Shown: positions 17,592 to 27,375 of the stretch, one piece after another
Numbering within the stretch: position 1 is the stretch's first letter
Layout of the letters: every line of letters begins with the position of its first letter
Origin: Bacteroidota bacterium
GTDB lineage: Bacteria; Bacteroidota; Bacteroidia; Chitinophagales; Chitinophagaceae
Direction: 5' to 3'
Length of the DNA stretch: 64,000 nucleotides
Assembly (NCBI GenBank): GCA_018267965.1
Contig: JAFDXK010000002.1
Coordinates: 248,001 to 312,000 of the forward strand
Position numbers and translations under genes: made by a program
The notes under the pieces: model-generated
The model's database searches: none
What the model saw: only the letters and a program-made list of their open reading frames with translations
What the model was told of the DNA's origin: nothing

Positions 17592-17993
17592 TTATTTGAA
17601 TACACTATTCTTGGCTGTCCACCATGGGTGTATTTCGTAGTCTAGCCTCCCGGCTGAAACTGCCGGATCAGATTGCAATAATTTTTCCACCTCTTCCACT
17701 GTTTCACAATCAAAAATGAATATGCCTCTCCAATTACTGTCATCACCAAAAGGTCCGGCAACCAGTATTTTACCTTCTTTTGCAAGCCGCCCAATATTAG
17801 CCAAATGTCCTTGCTGTATCTTGTTTATAATAGCAGTATCTGTTATTTCATTGCGTCGCGCACCTTTAGTTAGCATAACGAAATAGTATTGTTTCATTTC
17901 ATATTCACCACTCTTAAAAGTCTTAGTTTTTTTCTCCTGTGCAGATGCAGGCAGCGAAAAAATGACAAGAATAACTAAGAGGACTTTTTTCAT
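17592..17993 (-). CDS. Secreted YciI-like protein
   Basis: The start is placed at the ATG at 17993, which begins a signal peptide (MKKVLLVILVIFSLPASAQ); an upstream in-frame start at 18053 would put 20 extra polar residues in front of it. The mature ~115 residues match the YCII ferredoxin-like fold: VMLTKGA, HLANIGRLAKEGKILVAGPFG, FIFDCETVEEVEKLL, DPAV and a final EIHPWW. YciI-domain proteins are possible small enzymes of largely unknown reaction. A periplasmic version is less usual than a cytoplasmic one. Confidence 0.8.
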   Translation of the reverse strand: MKKVLLVILVIFSLPASAQEKKTKTFKSGEYEMKQYYFVMLTKGARRNEITDTAIINKIQQGHLANIGRLAKEGKILVAGPFGDDSNWRGIFIFDCETVEEVEKLLQSDPAVSAGRLDYEIHPWWTAKNSVFK

Positions 17994-18124
17994 TGAATGT
18001 GTATTTATTTTAAAGATAGAATTAACCTGGTACAGAGAAAATATATCAGGCAACTAACCCTTAGTTAATTTAATAAATCTAAAAAATGTATTAGGTTTAA
18101 TAAGGATAAACCAACACCCTTTAT

Positions 18125-19606
18125 ATGCCAAAGCAAGCCATTTTACAGCAACATGAAAAATCAAAAGCGCCTTTTGATTTTAATTCTTTGTCATGGCTGT
18201 TGTGGTTGACATTCGCAATATATATAATTGCTTCGTGCTATTGTATGCTGAATCACGAGCAATGGCGCGATGAGGCTCAAAGTTGGCTGATAGCTAGAGA
18301 TAATTCAATAACAAGCCTGTTTAAATTTTTGCCTTCTGAGGGTCATCCACCTTTGTGGTATTTGCTTATCATGCCATTGGCAAAATCCGGAGCAGCATAC
18401 GCATCACAAAAATGGCTAGCGCTTCTAATAACCATCATAGCGGTATACCTATTAATATTTAAATCAAGATTACATTTTATTGTAAAAATATTGTTGCCGT
18501 TTAGCTATTTTCTTATTTATGAATATTCCTGCTTTGCCCGCAGCTATTGTCTTGTAGTGCTATTTGCAGCATTCATCATCTGGTTATATCCTAAACGATT
18601 TGAAAAACCTTTTTTGTTTGCCTTGTCGGTTGTCGGATTATTTAATGTACATGTCCTTACGTTTTCATTTGCTTTATGCTTAACCCTTTTGTATGTATGG
18701 GATACAGTACAGTTTAAAAAAGGCAACCGCAAAATATATATTGCAATAGCGATGATGCTGTTTGGCGGACTTTATTTAATTCCATACCTGGCAACGTCAA
18801 AAATGACCGGAGCGTTTTCCAACCTTATTGAAGACAATGGCGAGCAAATGATGCTCACCATATCGGATGCAATGATTATAAATGGTAGCACTACAACCGG
18901 ATTGTTGGTTTTCATTCTGGCTATTGCGTTGATAAGTAATCGTACGAAGTTGACAGTCTTATTGGTGGCAGGAGCCACAGGCATAGTTTATATATTAGGG
19001 TATAAACTTCTGGGCTCATTACGACATGAAGGAATATTGTTTGTAGAGTTGATAACTATTTATGCTATAAAAGATGAGTACAATGAAGACCGGTATAATT
19101 TTCTAAAAGGAGAGAACAACTTGTTTAAATACAACTACATAGCATTAACGTTAATGCTGCTATTACAATTAAAACCTACTACAGAATACTATTTTAAAGA
19201 GATTGACGAAAATTTTTCGGATGCAGAAAATGTGGCAAACTATTTAAAGGAACACCACCTTGAAGATAAAATATTAGTAGGCCACCAGGCATGGGCAACA
19301 TCAGCTGTTTTACCTTATCTAAGCAAACCTCGAAAATTTTTTACAGCAGAATGTGAACGCTATTTATCTTATTACATCAATGACAGCTGCTATGCAAAAA
19401 AAGAATGGGGTTATCCGCCAGACTTTGCAGTAGATATTGCACATAGCAAATTTCCCAATGAACTTAATAATATTGTATTCATTTTCAATGCCCCATTGCA
19501 AGAGAGAACACTTAAATATCTTGACTTGCTTTACGTTACTCCTGAAATGTCCATAAGAAAGGATGAAAGCTATGCGGTTTATAAATTTAAACCCGGAGTT
19601 AAATAA
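18125..19606 (+). CDS. Polytopic GT-C-like membrane glycosyltransferase
   Basis: A 493-residue integral membrane protein with about ten hydrophobic segments. The first periplasmic loop holds EQWRDEAQSWLIA and the next EGHPPLWY, matching the acidic DE motif and the HPPL-like motif of lipid-linked-sugar-dependent GT-C enzymes (ArnT/PMT type). A soluble C-terminal domain of about 130 residues follows. The sugar and acceptor are unknown. It is alone on its strand, 118 nt before the next secreted-protein gene. Confidence 0.75.
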   Translation: MPKQAILQQHEKSKAPFDFNSLSWLLWLTFAIYIIASCYCMLNHEQWRDEAQSWLIARDNSITSLFKFLPSEGHPPLWYLLIMPLAKSGAAYASQKWLALLITIIAVYLLIFKSRLHFIVKILLPFSYFLIYEYSCFARSYCLVVLFAAFIIWLYPKRFEKPFLFALSVVGLFNVHVLTFSFALCLTLLYVWDTVQFKKGNRKIYIAIAMMLFGGLYLIPYLATSKMTGAFSNLIEDNGEQMMLTISDAMIINGSTTTGLLVFILAIALISNRTKLTVLLVAGATGIVYILGYKLLGSLRHEGILFVELITIYAIKDEYNEDRYNFLKGENNLFKYNYIALTLMLLLQLKPTTEYYFKEIDENFSDAENVANYLKEHHLEDKILVGHQAWATSAVLPYLSKPRKFFTAECERYLSYYINDSCYAKKEWGYPPDFAVDIAHSKFPNELNNIVFIFNAPLQERTLKYLDLLYVTPEMSIRKDESYAVYKFKPGVK

Positions 19607-19724
19607 TCCGTTTCATCTGTTACATCTCCCGTTAGGTAGCAATTTAATGAGATTATAATACTGTATAATATACCTTAAGCTCTTGACACAAAATGAAAAC
19701 GACATTTTAAACCGTAAAAGGAAT

Positions 19725-22700
19725 ATGAGATCATTTACCCAATGGCTGTTGGCCACATCACTTTTGATGTTGCCTGTTGTAGCTTTCTCGCAGCAACCAT
19801 GTATGCCTATTTTGCAAACGGATACATCCGAAATCCTTTTTGACGGTACGGTTTTTAAAGTTGCTACAGGCGATAGCACATTGTACATTGGTGGTAATTT
19901 CAGAAGTGTTGGTAAGCACAGTGGTGGCGCCATTTATATTGATAAGAATAATGGTAAACCTATTGGCCGATATGCATGGCCTAAAATATATGGTACAATA
20001 AACTCTGTGCCCGATGGCAGCGGGGGTTGGGTATTATATGGCTCATTCAGAAGGAAGGATGATACTACCAGATATTGTTTAGCAACATTAAATAACGCCG
20101 GATTTCTGCAATTATATTATACAACCACAGATGGAACAATCAATTCGGCTGCTGTAAATAATGGTGTGCTTTATATCGGGGGCAGTTTTACTAAGGTAAA
20201 CGGGGTTAGCAGAAACAGACTTGCAGCTTTAAGTATGACCAACCAGGCATTAACGTCGTGGAATCCAAACATTACTAATGCCGGACAACTTGTACCTCAA
20301 GTACTGAGCATGTTTTATTATAACAACAATCTGTACATAGGTGGCATCTTCACACATATAGGTGCCGCCGTAAGAAGAAACCTTGCCGCTGTTGACATTT
20401 CAACAGGGGTAGCAACATCATGGAACCCGGCTGTCTATTTTACTACCAGTCCTTTAGATGGTATAGTAAACCGGATATTGAAAGTAGGTAACCTGGTTTA
20501 TGTTGCCGGACGTTTTGATAATGTGGGCGGGAATGCCAAAAACAATCTTGCTGCTGTTGATATTTCAACAGGGTCAGCAACATCATGGAACCCCGCACCT
20601 GATTACAATGTATTTGCACTTGCTAATAAAGGGGATACACTTTATGTGGGCGGGAATTTTAAAACTATTAGCTCAACGCCTAAAAATGGCTTTGCAGCAT
20701 ATTCTATAGTAAGCGGTAATTTATTACCTATAAATATTGATGTGAAAATTATTTTCACAGAGCGAATCAATGATATTGCTGTTTTAGGAGATAGCCTATA
20801 TATAGGTGGTGGTTTCGATACTATCAATAATCAATACAGAAGAAATATAGCTGCTTTCAACAGGCTTACAGGTGCAATGTTACCATGGACAAGCCATACC
20901 AATGATGAAGTGCTTGACGTATATGCAGATAACGGACAAATTTTTGTATCAGGAAATTTCAGTAGCGTAGCCAGAAAACTACGCAACAATATTGCTGAAT
21001 TGGATTTGAAGTCCGATACAATCACAAAATGGAACCCGATAGTAAACGACAGCGTGTTTGCCATAAATGTGATAGGAAACAAAGTTTATATAGGAGGTGC
21101 TTTTTCTAACGTAAACGACTCTGCCAGAAATTACAACGCGGCACTTGATGCTGTAACAGGTAATACATTAGCATGGAACCCTAAGGCGGATGGAGCCATT
21201 TATAGTATAGTAAAAAACAGTAGCAATCAATATTATGCAGGCGGAGTATTTGCAAAAGTGAATGGTATGAACAAAAATGGTATAGCTCAACTGGATTCTA
21301 TGGGAATGCCTGCATCATGGACGGGTATTAACACTGCAGGGTCAAAGGTATATTGTTTGTTAATAAATAATGGTAAGTTGTTTGTAGGTGGAGAGTTTAC
21401 TGATATTACCGGCACAACAAGAACCAATCTCGGCGCAATTAATTTATCTACAGGTCTATGTGATGTGTTTAACCCAGTTTTATTAATAGCCAATACACAT
21501 ACATTTACGATACCGCCTGTAAAGAATATACACCCTTGGGGTGCAGGAATTGCTGTACCAGGAAGAATATTTACTCAAAGTGGCATGAATGGCTTAGGGA
21601 ATTATTATATTCTTGGTTTTGTTACTACTAGTCCTTCTACGGGATCATATTTGTACGCTTCTGTGCCTGAGCCTATAAATGATTTTCAGATATCGGGAAT
21701 CAGAACGATAGTTGCAGGAGATTTCAAAACAATAATTGATACACCTACTGTACATATTCAAAGAACACAAACATCTAAACTGCTTGCTTTAATAGATATT
21801 GCTACAGGGTTTTCTTCGCCATTTACCTCTCCTTTTAATTGGGGGGATCATGCCAATACAATAGGTATTTATGGCAATAAGATGTATGTAGGTGGCGATT
21901 TTCACGATGGTTATTTAGGAAGCTTTTCAGGATTGTCATTCTTTAATTTGAGCTACACAATGCCGCAAATTAGTATCAAGTCAGACACTAATAATTTTTG
22001 TGATGGCTACCCTGTAACATTAACTGCGTCAAGTAATATCAGTTATGGCGCTTCTTTGCATTGGACAAAGAATGATACGGTAGTAGGCAATAACACCAAA
22101 ACATATAGTTATGTTCCTAAAAATGGAGATTGGGTGTATTGTATATTGGATTATCCAAATAATGGTTGTTACGCAAACATCATGATGCCAAGCGACACAG
22201 TAAAATATAAGGTAATGGGCTATGTCACCCCTGAAATAACTATCTCTTCAGTAAACGTTGCTGATATTAATGCAACGGTAGTAGTACGGGCAAAAGTAAA
22301 AAATGCTGCTACAGGGTATAGCATAGAGTGGTTTAACAATAAAACTAGTATGGGTAAAACGACGGTAGATAGTTTTGTTTATTTCAAGACAACAGGTATA
22401 GACAGTATATGGGCTGTAATTACACCAAGAACTGACACCTGTTATGTTACAGATACATCAAATGCTATGTGGATAGTACCGACAGCTGTAACCCGCGTAA
22501 GTGGTAATGATGACATAAAAATATACCCCAATCCGTTCGACAGATATGTAATAATAAATGAATTGAGTGCCGGCGATGTCATTTTACTATATGATATTAC
22601 TGGTAAGGGTATCAAAGAAGCCACAGTTATAGCCAATAATACAACCAACTATGTATATGAAATTAATGATGTGACTAAAGGCACGTACAATATTCAGATA

Positions 22701-22751
22701 AAGGATAAACGAGGTCAACTGAAGAAGACCGCCCTCTTACAGAAACATTAG
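19725..22751 (+). CDS. T9SS-secreted beta-propeller-repeat protein
   Basis: The start is set at ATG 19725, which begins a signal peptide (MRSFTQWLLATSLLMLPVVAFSQ); a TTG at 19683 is in frame but adds a polar stretch. From about residue 50 to 620 there are roughly ten imperfect repeats of ~50-55 residues with the pattern LYIGGxFxxVxGxxRNxLAAxDxxTGxxTSWNP, forming propeller blades (delta-60/kelch-like). A beta-sandwich region follows, then a type A T9SS sorting domain (IKIYPNPFDRYVII ... GTYNIQI). Two neighbouring blades are nearly identical at DNA level, which suggests recent duplication. It is probably a cell-surface binding or adhesion protein. Confidence 0.82.
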   Translation: MRSFTQWLLATSLLMLPVVAFSQQPCMPILQTDTSEILFDGTVFKVATGDSTLYIGGNFRSVGKHSGGAIYIDKNNGKPIGRYAWPKIYGTINSVPDGSGGWVLYGSFRRKDDTTRYCLATLNNAGFLQLYYTTTDGTINSAAVNNGVLYIGGSFTKVNGVSRNRLAALSMTNQALTSWNPNITNAGQLVPQVLSMFYYNNNLYIGGIFTHIGAAVRRNLAAVDISTGVATSWNPAVYFTTSPLDGIVNRILKVGNLVYVAGRFDNVGGNAKNNLAAVDISTGSATSWNPAPDYNVFALANKGDTLYVGGNFKTISSTPKNGFAAYSIVSGNLLPINIDVKIIFTERINDIAVLGDSLYIGGGFDTINNQYRRNIAAFNRLTGAMLPWTSHTNDEVLDVYADNGQIFVSGNFSSVARKLRNNIAELDLKSDTITKWNPIVNDSVFAINVIGNKVYIGGAFSNVNDSARNYNAALDAVTGNTLAWNPKADGAIYSIVKNSSNQYYAGGVFAKVNGMNKNGIAQLDSMGMPASWTGINTAGSKVYCLLINNGKLFVGGEFTDITGTTRTNLGAINLSTGLCDVFNPVLLIANTHTFTIPPVKNIHPWGAGIAVPGRIFTQSGMNGLGNYYILGFVTTSPSTGSYLYASVPEPINDFQISGIRTIVAGDFKTIIDTPTVHIQRTQTSKLLALIDIATGFSSPFTSPFNWGDHANTIGIYGNKMYVGGDFHDGYLGSFSGLSFFNLSYTMPQISIKSDTNNFCDGYPVTLTASSNISYGASLHWTKNDTVVGNNTKTYSYVPKNGDWVYCILDYPNNGCYANIMMPSDTVKYKVMGYVTPEITISSVNVADINATVVVRAKVKNAATGYSIEWFNNKTSMGKTTVDSFVYFKTTGIDSIWAVITPRTDTCYVTDTSNAMWIVPTAVTRVSGNDDIKIYPNPFDRYVIINELSAGDVILLYDITGKGIKEATVIANNTTNYVYEINDVTKGTYNIQIKDKRGQLKKTALLQKH
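20382..20593 (+). repeat. Nearly identical 47-bp direct repeats within the propeller gene
   Basis: Bases 20382-20428 and 20547-20593 encode LAAVDISTG(V/S)ATSWNP and differ at only a few positions, mostly silent. The offset is 165 bp (55 codons), exactly one repeat unit. Other blades are much more diverged. Confidence 0.75.
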
Positions 22752-22795
22752 TGGAATTAACTCATTAATGACGTTTATATAAGATATTATTTCCG

Positions 22796-22803
22796 TACCT
22801 TTG
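22796..22803 (+). promoter_or_regulatory. -7 box (TACCTTTG) for typA
   Basis: A full TAnnTTTG match 65 nt before the typA ATG. It is followed by a GC-rich start (CGCGCG) and a hairpin leader. No clear TTG at -33. Confidence 0.6.
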
Positions 22804-22818
22804 CGCGCGAAACGGAGT

Positions 22819-22850
22819 CCCTTCCTTATTTCTGTGAGGAAGGGTTCTTT
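22819..22850 (+). promoter_or_regulatory. Terminator-like hairpin in the typA 5' leader
   Basis: An 8-bp perfect stem CCCTTCCT/AGGAAGGG (22819-22826 and 22837-22844) with a 10-nt loop, followed by TTCTTTATT. It sits between the typA promoter and ATG, so it could act as an attenuator or as a stabilising 5' hairpin. The T-run is broken by a C, which weakens a terminator reading. Confidence 0.55.
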
Positions 22851-22868
22851 ATTAATAAGGTATAAATT

Positions 22869-24677
22869 ATGAATATTCGTAACATAGCAATTATTGCACA
22901 CGTTGACCATGGTAAAACGACGTTGGTTGACAAAATTATCCACGCGACAAAGGTTTTTCGTGATAACCAGGAGACAGGTGAATTAATAATGGATAACAAT
23001 GACCTAGAGCGTGAAAGAGGCATTACTATCCTGAGCAAAAATATTTCTGTTAACTATAAAGACGTTAAAATCAATGTTATAGATACTCCTGGTCACAGTG
23101 ACTTTGGCGGTGAGGTAGAACGCGTTTTGAAAATGGCTGACGGTGTTTTGTTGTTGGTGGATGCTTTTGAAGGTCCTATGCCGCAAACGCGTTTCGTGTT
23201 GCAAAAAGCATTGCAACTGAATCTGAAACCAATCGTTGTTATCAACAAAGTAGACAAACCAAACTGTCGCCCTGATGAAGTGCATGATGCAGTGTTTGAA
23301 TTATTCTTCCAACTGGATGCAACAGAAGAACAATTGAACTTTACAACATTGTACGGTTCTTCAAAACAAGGCTGGTTCAATACAAGTAATACTCCTGTAT
23401 CTGATATCACACCGTTGTTAGATACAATACTAGAAAAAGTACCGGAACCACAAGTATCAGAAGGTACTGTACAGATGCAGATAACATCTCTTGATTACTC
23501 TTCTTTCCTTGGCCGTATAGCAGTTGGTAAAGTGATACGTGGCACATTGAAAGAAAACCAACCTGTTCAACTGTGTAAAATTGATGGCAGCTTTGTAAAG
23601 AGCCGTATCAAAGAATTGTACACATTTGAAGGTATGGGTAAGAAGCGTGTGACTGAAGTACCTGCAGGTGATATATGCGCAGTAGTAGGTATCGAAGGTT
23701 TCCAGATAGGTGAAACAATCGCAGACTTTGAAGCTCCTGAAGCGCTTGATGTTATTGCTATTGATGAGCCTACGATGAACATGCAGTTTAGCATTAACAA
23801 CTCACCATTCTACGGTCGCGAAGGTAAATTCGTAACCAGCCGTAACATACGCGACAGGCTCTATAAAGAACTGGAGAAAAACCTGGCATTGCGTGTTCAG
23901 GATACTGACGATGCGGATAAATTCCTTGTTTACGGACGTGGTATCCTCCACTTAAGTGTATTAATAGAAACAATGCGCCGTGAAGGTTTTGAATTGACAG
24001 TAGGACAACCTCAGGTAATAACAAAAGAAATAGATGGCCGCAAATGTGAGCCTTATGAGATATTGGTTGTTGACGTACCATCTGAATTCAGCGGTAAGGT
24101 GATAGACTTGGTTACGCAACGCAAAGGGGAAATGATGGTGATGGAAACGAAAGGTGAAATGCAACATCTGGAGTTTGACGTGCCATCTCGTGGTTTGATA
24201 GGTTTGCGTTCAAACATGCTGACAGCTACAGCCGGTGAAGCCGTTATGGCGCACCGCTTTAGCGAATATAAACCATGGAAAGGGCCGATACCTGGCCGTA
24301 ACAATGGCGTACTGCTTTCTAAAAATACAGCATCTACTACTGGCTACTCTTTAGATAAATTACAAGACCGTGGCTCTTTCTTCGTTGATCCGGGAGAAGA
24401 AGTATATGCCGGCCAGATAATAGGTGAGCATATCAAACCGGGTGACCTGATTGTAAATGCTACTGAACCTAAAAAATTGACCAACATGCGTGCCAGTGGT
24501 AGTGATGATGCTACTCGCATAGCGCCTAAAGTACAAATGAGCCTTGAAGAATGTATGGAATACATACAACAAGACGAGTGTATAGAGGTAACACCGCAAA
24601 GTATACGTCTACGTAAGATAATGCTGGACGAAAACGACCGCATACGCTACCAAAAAATGCTGAAAGCCGAAGCTTAG
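22869..24677 (+). CDS. typA: Ribosome-associated translational GTPase TypA/BipA
   Basis: A 602-residue EF-G-like GTPase that acts in 50S ribosome assembly and stress or cold adaptation. G1 is AHVDHGKTTLVD (residues 10-21), G2/switch I has RERGITILSKN, G3 is DTPGHSDFGGEVERVL, and G4 is INKVDKP. A beta-barrel domain, the FYGREG and VYGRGILHLSVLIE EF-G domains and the BipA-specific C-terminal domain (TNMRASG ... LEECMEYIQ) follow in order. The length is normal. It is monocistronic, with a long leader containing a hairpin. Confidence 0.98.
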   Translation: MNIRNIAIIAHVDHGKTTLVDKIIHATKVFRDNQETGELIMDNNDLERERGITILSKNISVNYKDVKINVIDTPGHSDFGGEVERVLKMADGVLLLVDAFEGPMPQTRFVLQKALQLNLKPIVVINKVDKPNCRPDEVHDAVFELFFQLDATEEQLNFTTLYGSSKQGWFNTSNTPVSDITPLLDTILEKVPEPQVSEGTVQMQITSLDYSSFLGRIAVGKVIRGTLKENQPVQLCKIDGSFVKSRIKELYTFEGMGKKRVTEVPAGDICAVVGIEGFQIGETIADFEAPEALDVIAIDEPTMNMQFSINNSPFYGREGKFVTSRNIRDRLYKELEKNLALRVQDTDDADKFLVYGRGILHLSVLIETMRREGFELTVGQPQVITKEIDGRKCEPYEILVVDVPSEFSGKVIDLVTQRKGEMMVMETKGEMQHLEFDVPSRGLIGLRSNMLTATAGEAVMAHRFSEYKPWKGPIPGRNNGVLLSKNTASTTGYSLDKLQDRGSFFVDPGEEVYAGQIIGEHIKPGDLIVNATEPKKLTNMRASGSDDATRIAPKVQMSLEECMEYIQQDECIEVTPQSIRLRKIMLDENDRIRYQKMLKAEA

Positions 24678-24700
24678 AATAAATTTTACATTAAGATTAT

Positions 24701-24731
24701 GGTTATTCTCAACAAAAAATTGAGAATAACC
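24701..24731. terminator. 12-bp perfect inverted repeat after typA
   Basis: GGTTATTCTCAA (24701-24712) and TTGAGAATAACC (24720-24731) with an A-rich 7-nt loop, 23 nt after the typA stop. There is no T-run behind it, so it is a possible factor-dependent or structural terminator only. Confidence 0.45.
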
Positions 24732-24806
24732 TCCCTAATCGGTAAATTTATATTCCCATTTAAGCGAAATTCTGGAGTTGATTACATGGAACTAACTTAG
24801 TGAACC

Positions 24807-27305
24807 ATGCTTAAAAAAATAGCCGCCTATTTCATACCGGTGGTCGTGTTATTGGCGGTATTAAAACCCGAATCTGTTAAAGCCAGCCATGCTGCCGGTG
24901 GCGAATTGATTTATGAATGGGTGAGTGATTCAACTTATCGATTCACCTTCAAATTCTATAGAGATTGTACAGGTGCTACAGAAGGTTCTTCTGTGACAAT
25001 GTGTTATGCTAATAGCTGTAATTCTTCAATAGGCAGCGTATTGCTAAATAAAATTATAACATTGCCCAATGGCTTGCCTAACGGCAGTCCTGTGGCAATT
25101 GGCTGCTCTGCTTATCCCACAACTTGCGATATTAAAACATCTAATTTGCCGGGATACAGGGAGTGGTGGTATACCGGTTTAATGACCTTACCATATAGAT
25201 GTGATTTCTGGCGCTTTGGGGTAAGCATTAATGCACGAAATCCAAGCATGAACTTAGTACCTAATGGTAATAACACTTTATACATTGAGGCTACATTAAA
25301 TAACAAAGATGCCCAGGGAAACTCATCTCCTTATTTTTCTGTCAAACCGGTACCTTACGTTTGTATAGCCACGAGCTATACATATAACAACGGAGCCGCT
25401 GACCCGAATAATGATTCCCTTTCTTTTGAGATTGTGCAACCACAATCAAATAACGGGTGCAACTTCAATACCTATACATCATTTGTTGCCGACTCGCCGC
25501 CTTTAAATCTTACCGATAATCCTTTTCAGACAAATAATACATTTACACTGAACCCACAGACTGGGCAAATAAGTTTTGTACCCTATTTGATAGGAGCAAA
25601 CACTATAACTATTAAAGCCAGCGAATACCGTAATCAGAAGCTAATAGGTAGTGTAATGAGAGATATTCAAGTGCGGGTTTTGGATTGTAATTCTGTGCAG
25701 CCTACTGCAGATGTTGAACAACCAAGCCTTTATAAGGATTCAATCGACAACAATAATACTATTTATGCTTGTGCGGGCGTGCCGATGTCATTTTGTTTTA
25801 CTGCAAAGTCTACAGACACTGATGCAATTTATATCGTCACAGATAATCATAGCCTAACTATACCAGCTGCAGGGGTGAGTTATTCATCCCAGAAGACAGA
25901 TTCTATCAGAGGGTGCTTTAGTTGGCTGCCTACGTACAATGATGTTGGCTTAAAAATTTTTACAGTTACTGTTAAAGATTCAACATGTAAACCTCCTGGC
26001 ATTTCCATATCACAAACATTCTCTTTCCCAATTAATGTTATCAAAGCTGAGAATGTTTTGTTTGATACGGCCATTTGTATTGGTGACACTGTTCAAATTC
26101 GCCCACCAGCTGGCGGAGCAGCCTATTCATGGCGTGTGTTATATGGTAGCCCCGAAACGTGGATGAGCTGTACTAAATGTTATAATCCGAGAGTTTGGCC
26201 TAATATATCAACTGTGTATTTGGTAACAACGGGTAAAAATGTTTTTTGCGATAGAAATATTGACTCTGTTCGGGTAAGCATAAAAACAGAAATTCCACCA
26301 ACACCAAGCGCTTCAAGTAATACACCTGTTTGCTATGCAGATACTATAAAATTACATGCTTCTGATATTCCTAATGCCAAATATGTATGGCAGGGCCCTA
26401 ATGATTTTGCATCAGACCAACAAAACCCCTTTATACCTGATGTTACATGGGACAACCAAGGGTATTATAAGGTTTGGTCCATTTCAACAATTAGCGGCTG
26501 TTGGTCTGGCAAGGATAGCACATATGTAAAGTTATTGGTCACCCCACATGCATTCTTTGATTACGTGCAGGATGTTTGCATTGACCAAATAGAAATTGTA
26601 CATCCGGACAGAACGAACAAAACCGAATATTACTGGAATTTTGCAGATGCCAATTATGTTGATACCTCTTCTTACGTGAAATATAAATTAGGATGGGCAG
26701 CATCGGGCGATAAAAAAATAACCCTGATAACAAAAGGTGAAAATGGCTGTTATTCAAAACCATTTATTGGCAATATTACTGTGCATGATAAACCGGATGT
26801 GAAGATCAGCACAACTTCGAATACAGAGATATGTGCTTATGATACATTAACAGTGTCAACAGGTAGTAGTTTGTATTATTATCAATGGTCGCCTGAAAGA
26901 TATTTCGAAGATTATAGAGCCGTATCTACAAAAGCTGCAGTCGGCAAAACAGGATATATATATCTGCAGGCTACAGACGCTTGGGGCTGTACCAATACAG
27001 ATAGTTTGTTCGTAAAAGCGGATCCGTGTTGCATCATCTCATTGCCGGATGCTTTTACTCCTAATAATGATGGCAAAAATGATGTATTTAGAGTATTAAC
27101 TACGGGACACCATTTTGTGAGTAAATTTGCTGTTACTAATAGATGGGGACAAATCATATTTCAAACTACCAATGAACACGATGCTTGGGACGGTACCTTC
27201 AAAGGTGTGCCGCAAGATGCAGGCAATTATTTCTACTACATAAAATACAAGTGTAGCGACGACAAGGTATATGAAAAGAGCGGCGATGTGATGCTTATAC
27301 GTTAG
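24807..27305 (+). CDS. Large T9SS surface protein with a gliding-motility-type C-terminal domain
   Basis: An 832-residue protein with a signal peptide (processing near SVKASHAAGG). The mature start SHAAGGELIYEWVSDSTYRF matches a group of Bacteroidota adhesin-like proteins. Several Ig/PKD-like beta domains follow, with paired Cys (for example YRDCTG, MSCTKCYNP). The last ~90 residues are the gliding motility-associated (CHU_C, type B) sorting domain: LPDAFTPNNDGKNDVF ... NRWGQIIF ... WDG ... GNYFYYI. It should be exported by the T9SS and held at the surface. Its ligand is unknown. Confidence 0.85.
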   Translation: MLKKIAAYFIPVVVLLAVLKPESVKASHAAGGELIYEWVSDSTYRFTFKFYRDCTGATEGSSVTMCYANSCNSSIGSVLLNKIITLPNGLPNGSPVAIGCSAYPTTCDIKTSNLPGYREWWYTGLMTLPYRCDFWRFGVSINARNPSMNLVPNGNNTLYIEATLNNKDAQGNSSPYFSVKPVPYVCIATSYTYNNGAADPNNDSLSFEIVQPQSNNGCNFNTYTSFVADSPPLNLTDNPFQTNNTFTLNPQTGQISFVPYLIGANTITIKASEYRNQKLIGSVMRDIQVRVLDCNSVQPTADVEQPSLYKDSIDNNNTIYACAGVPMSFCFTAKSTDTDAIYIVTDNHSLTIPAAGVSYSSQKTDSIRGCFSWLPTYNDVGLKIFTVTVKDSTCKPPGISISQTFSFPINVIKAENVLFDTAICIGDTVQIRPPAGGAAYSWRVLYGSPETWMSCTKCYNPRVWPNISTVYLVTTGKNVFCDRNIDSVRVSIKTEIPPTPSASSNTPVCYADTIKLHASDIPNAKYVWQGPNDFASDQQNPFIPDVTWDNQGYYKVWSISTISGCWSGKDSTYVKLLVTPHAFFDYVQDVCIDQIEIVHPDRTNKTEYYWNFADANYVDTSSYVKYKLGWAASGDKKITLITKGENGCYSKPFIGNITVHDKPDVKISTTSNTEICAYDTLTVSTGSSLYYYQWSPERYFEDYRAVSTKAAVGKTGYIYLQATDAWGCTNTDSLFVKADPCCIISLPDAFTPNNDGKNDVFRVLTTGHHFVSKFAVTNRWGQIIFQTTNEHDAWDGTFKGVPQDAGNYFYYIKYKCSDDKVYEKSGDVMLIR

Positions 27306-27363
27306 CATATACATTGATTATAGTGCTATTGATACATTCCTGTGTTAATATTAACTGATTCCT

Positions 27364-27371
27364 TAATTTTG
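27364..27371 (+). promoter_or_regulatory. -7 box (TAATTTTG) next to the metH start codon
   Basis: A full TAnnTTTG match that ends 4 nt before the ATG at 27376. Transcription starting 4-7 nt downstream of the box would give a leaderless or nearly leaderless mRNA. No alternative downstream start fits the family, since the GAMGSMIQ catalytic strand begins at residue 20. Confidence 0.55.
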
Positions 27372-27375
27372 CAGT

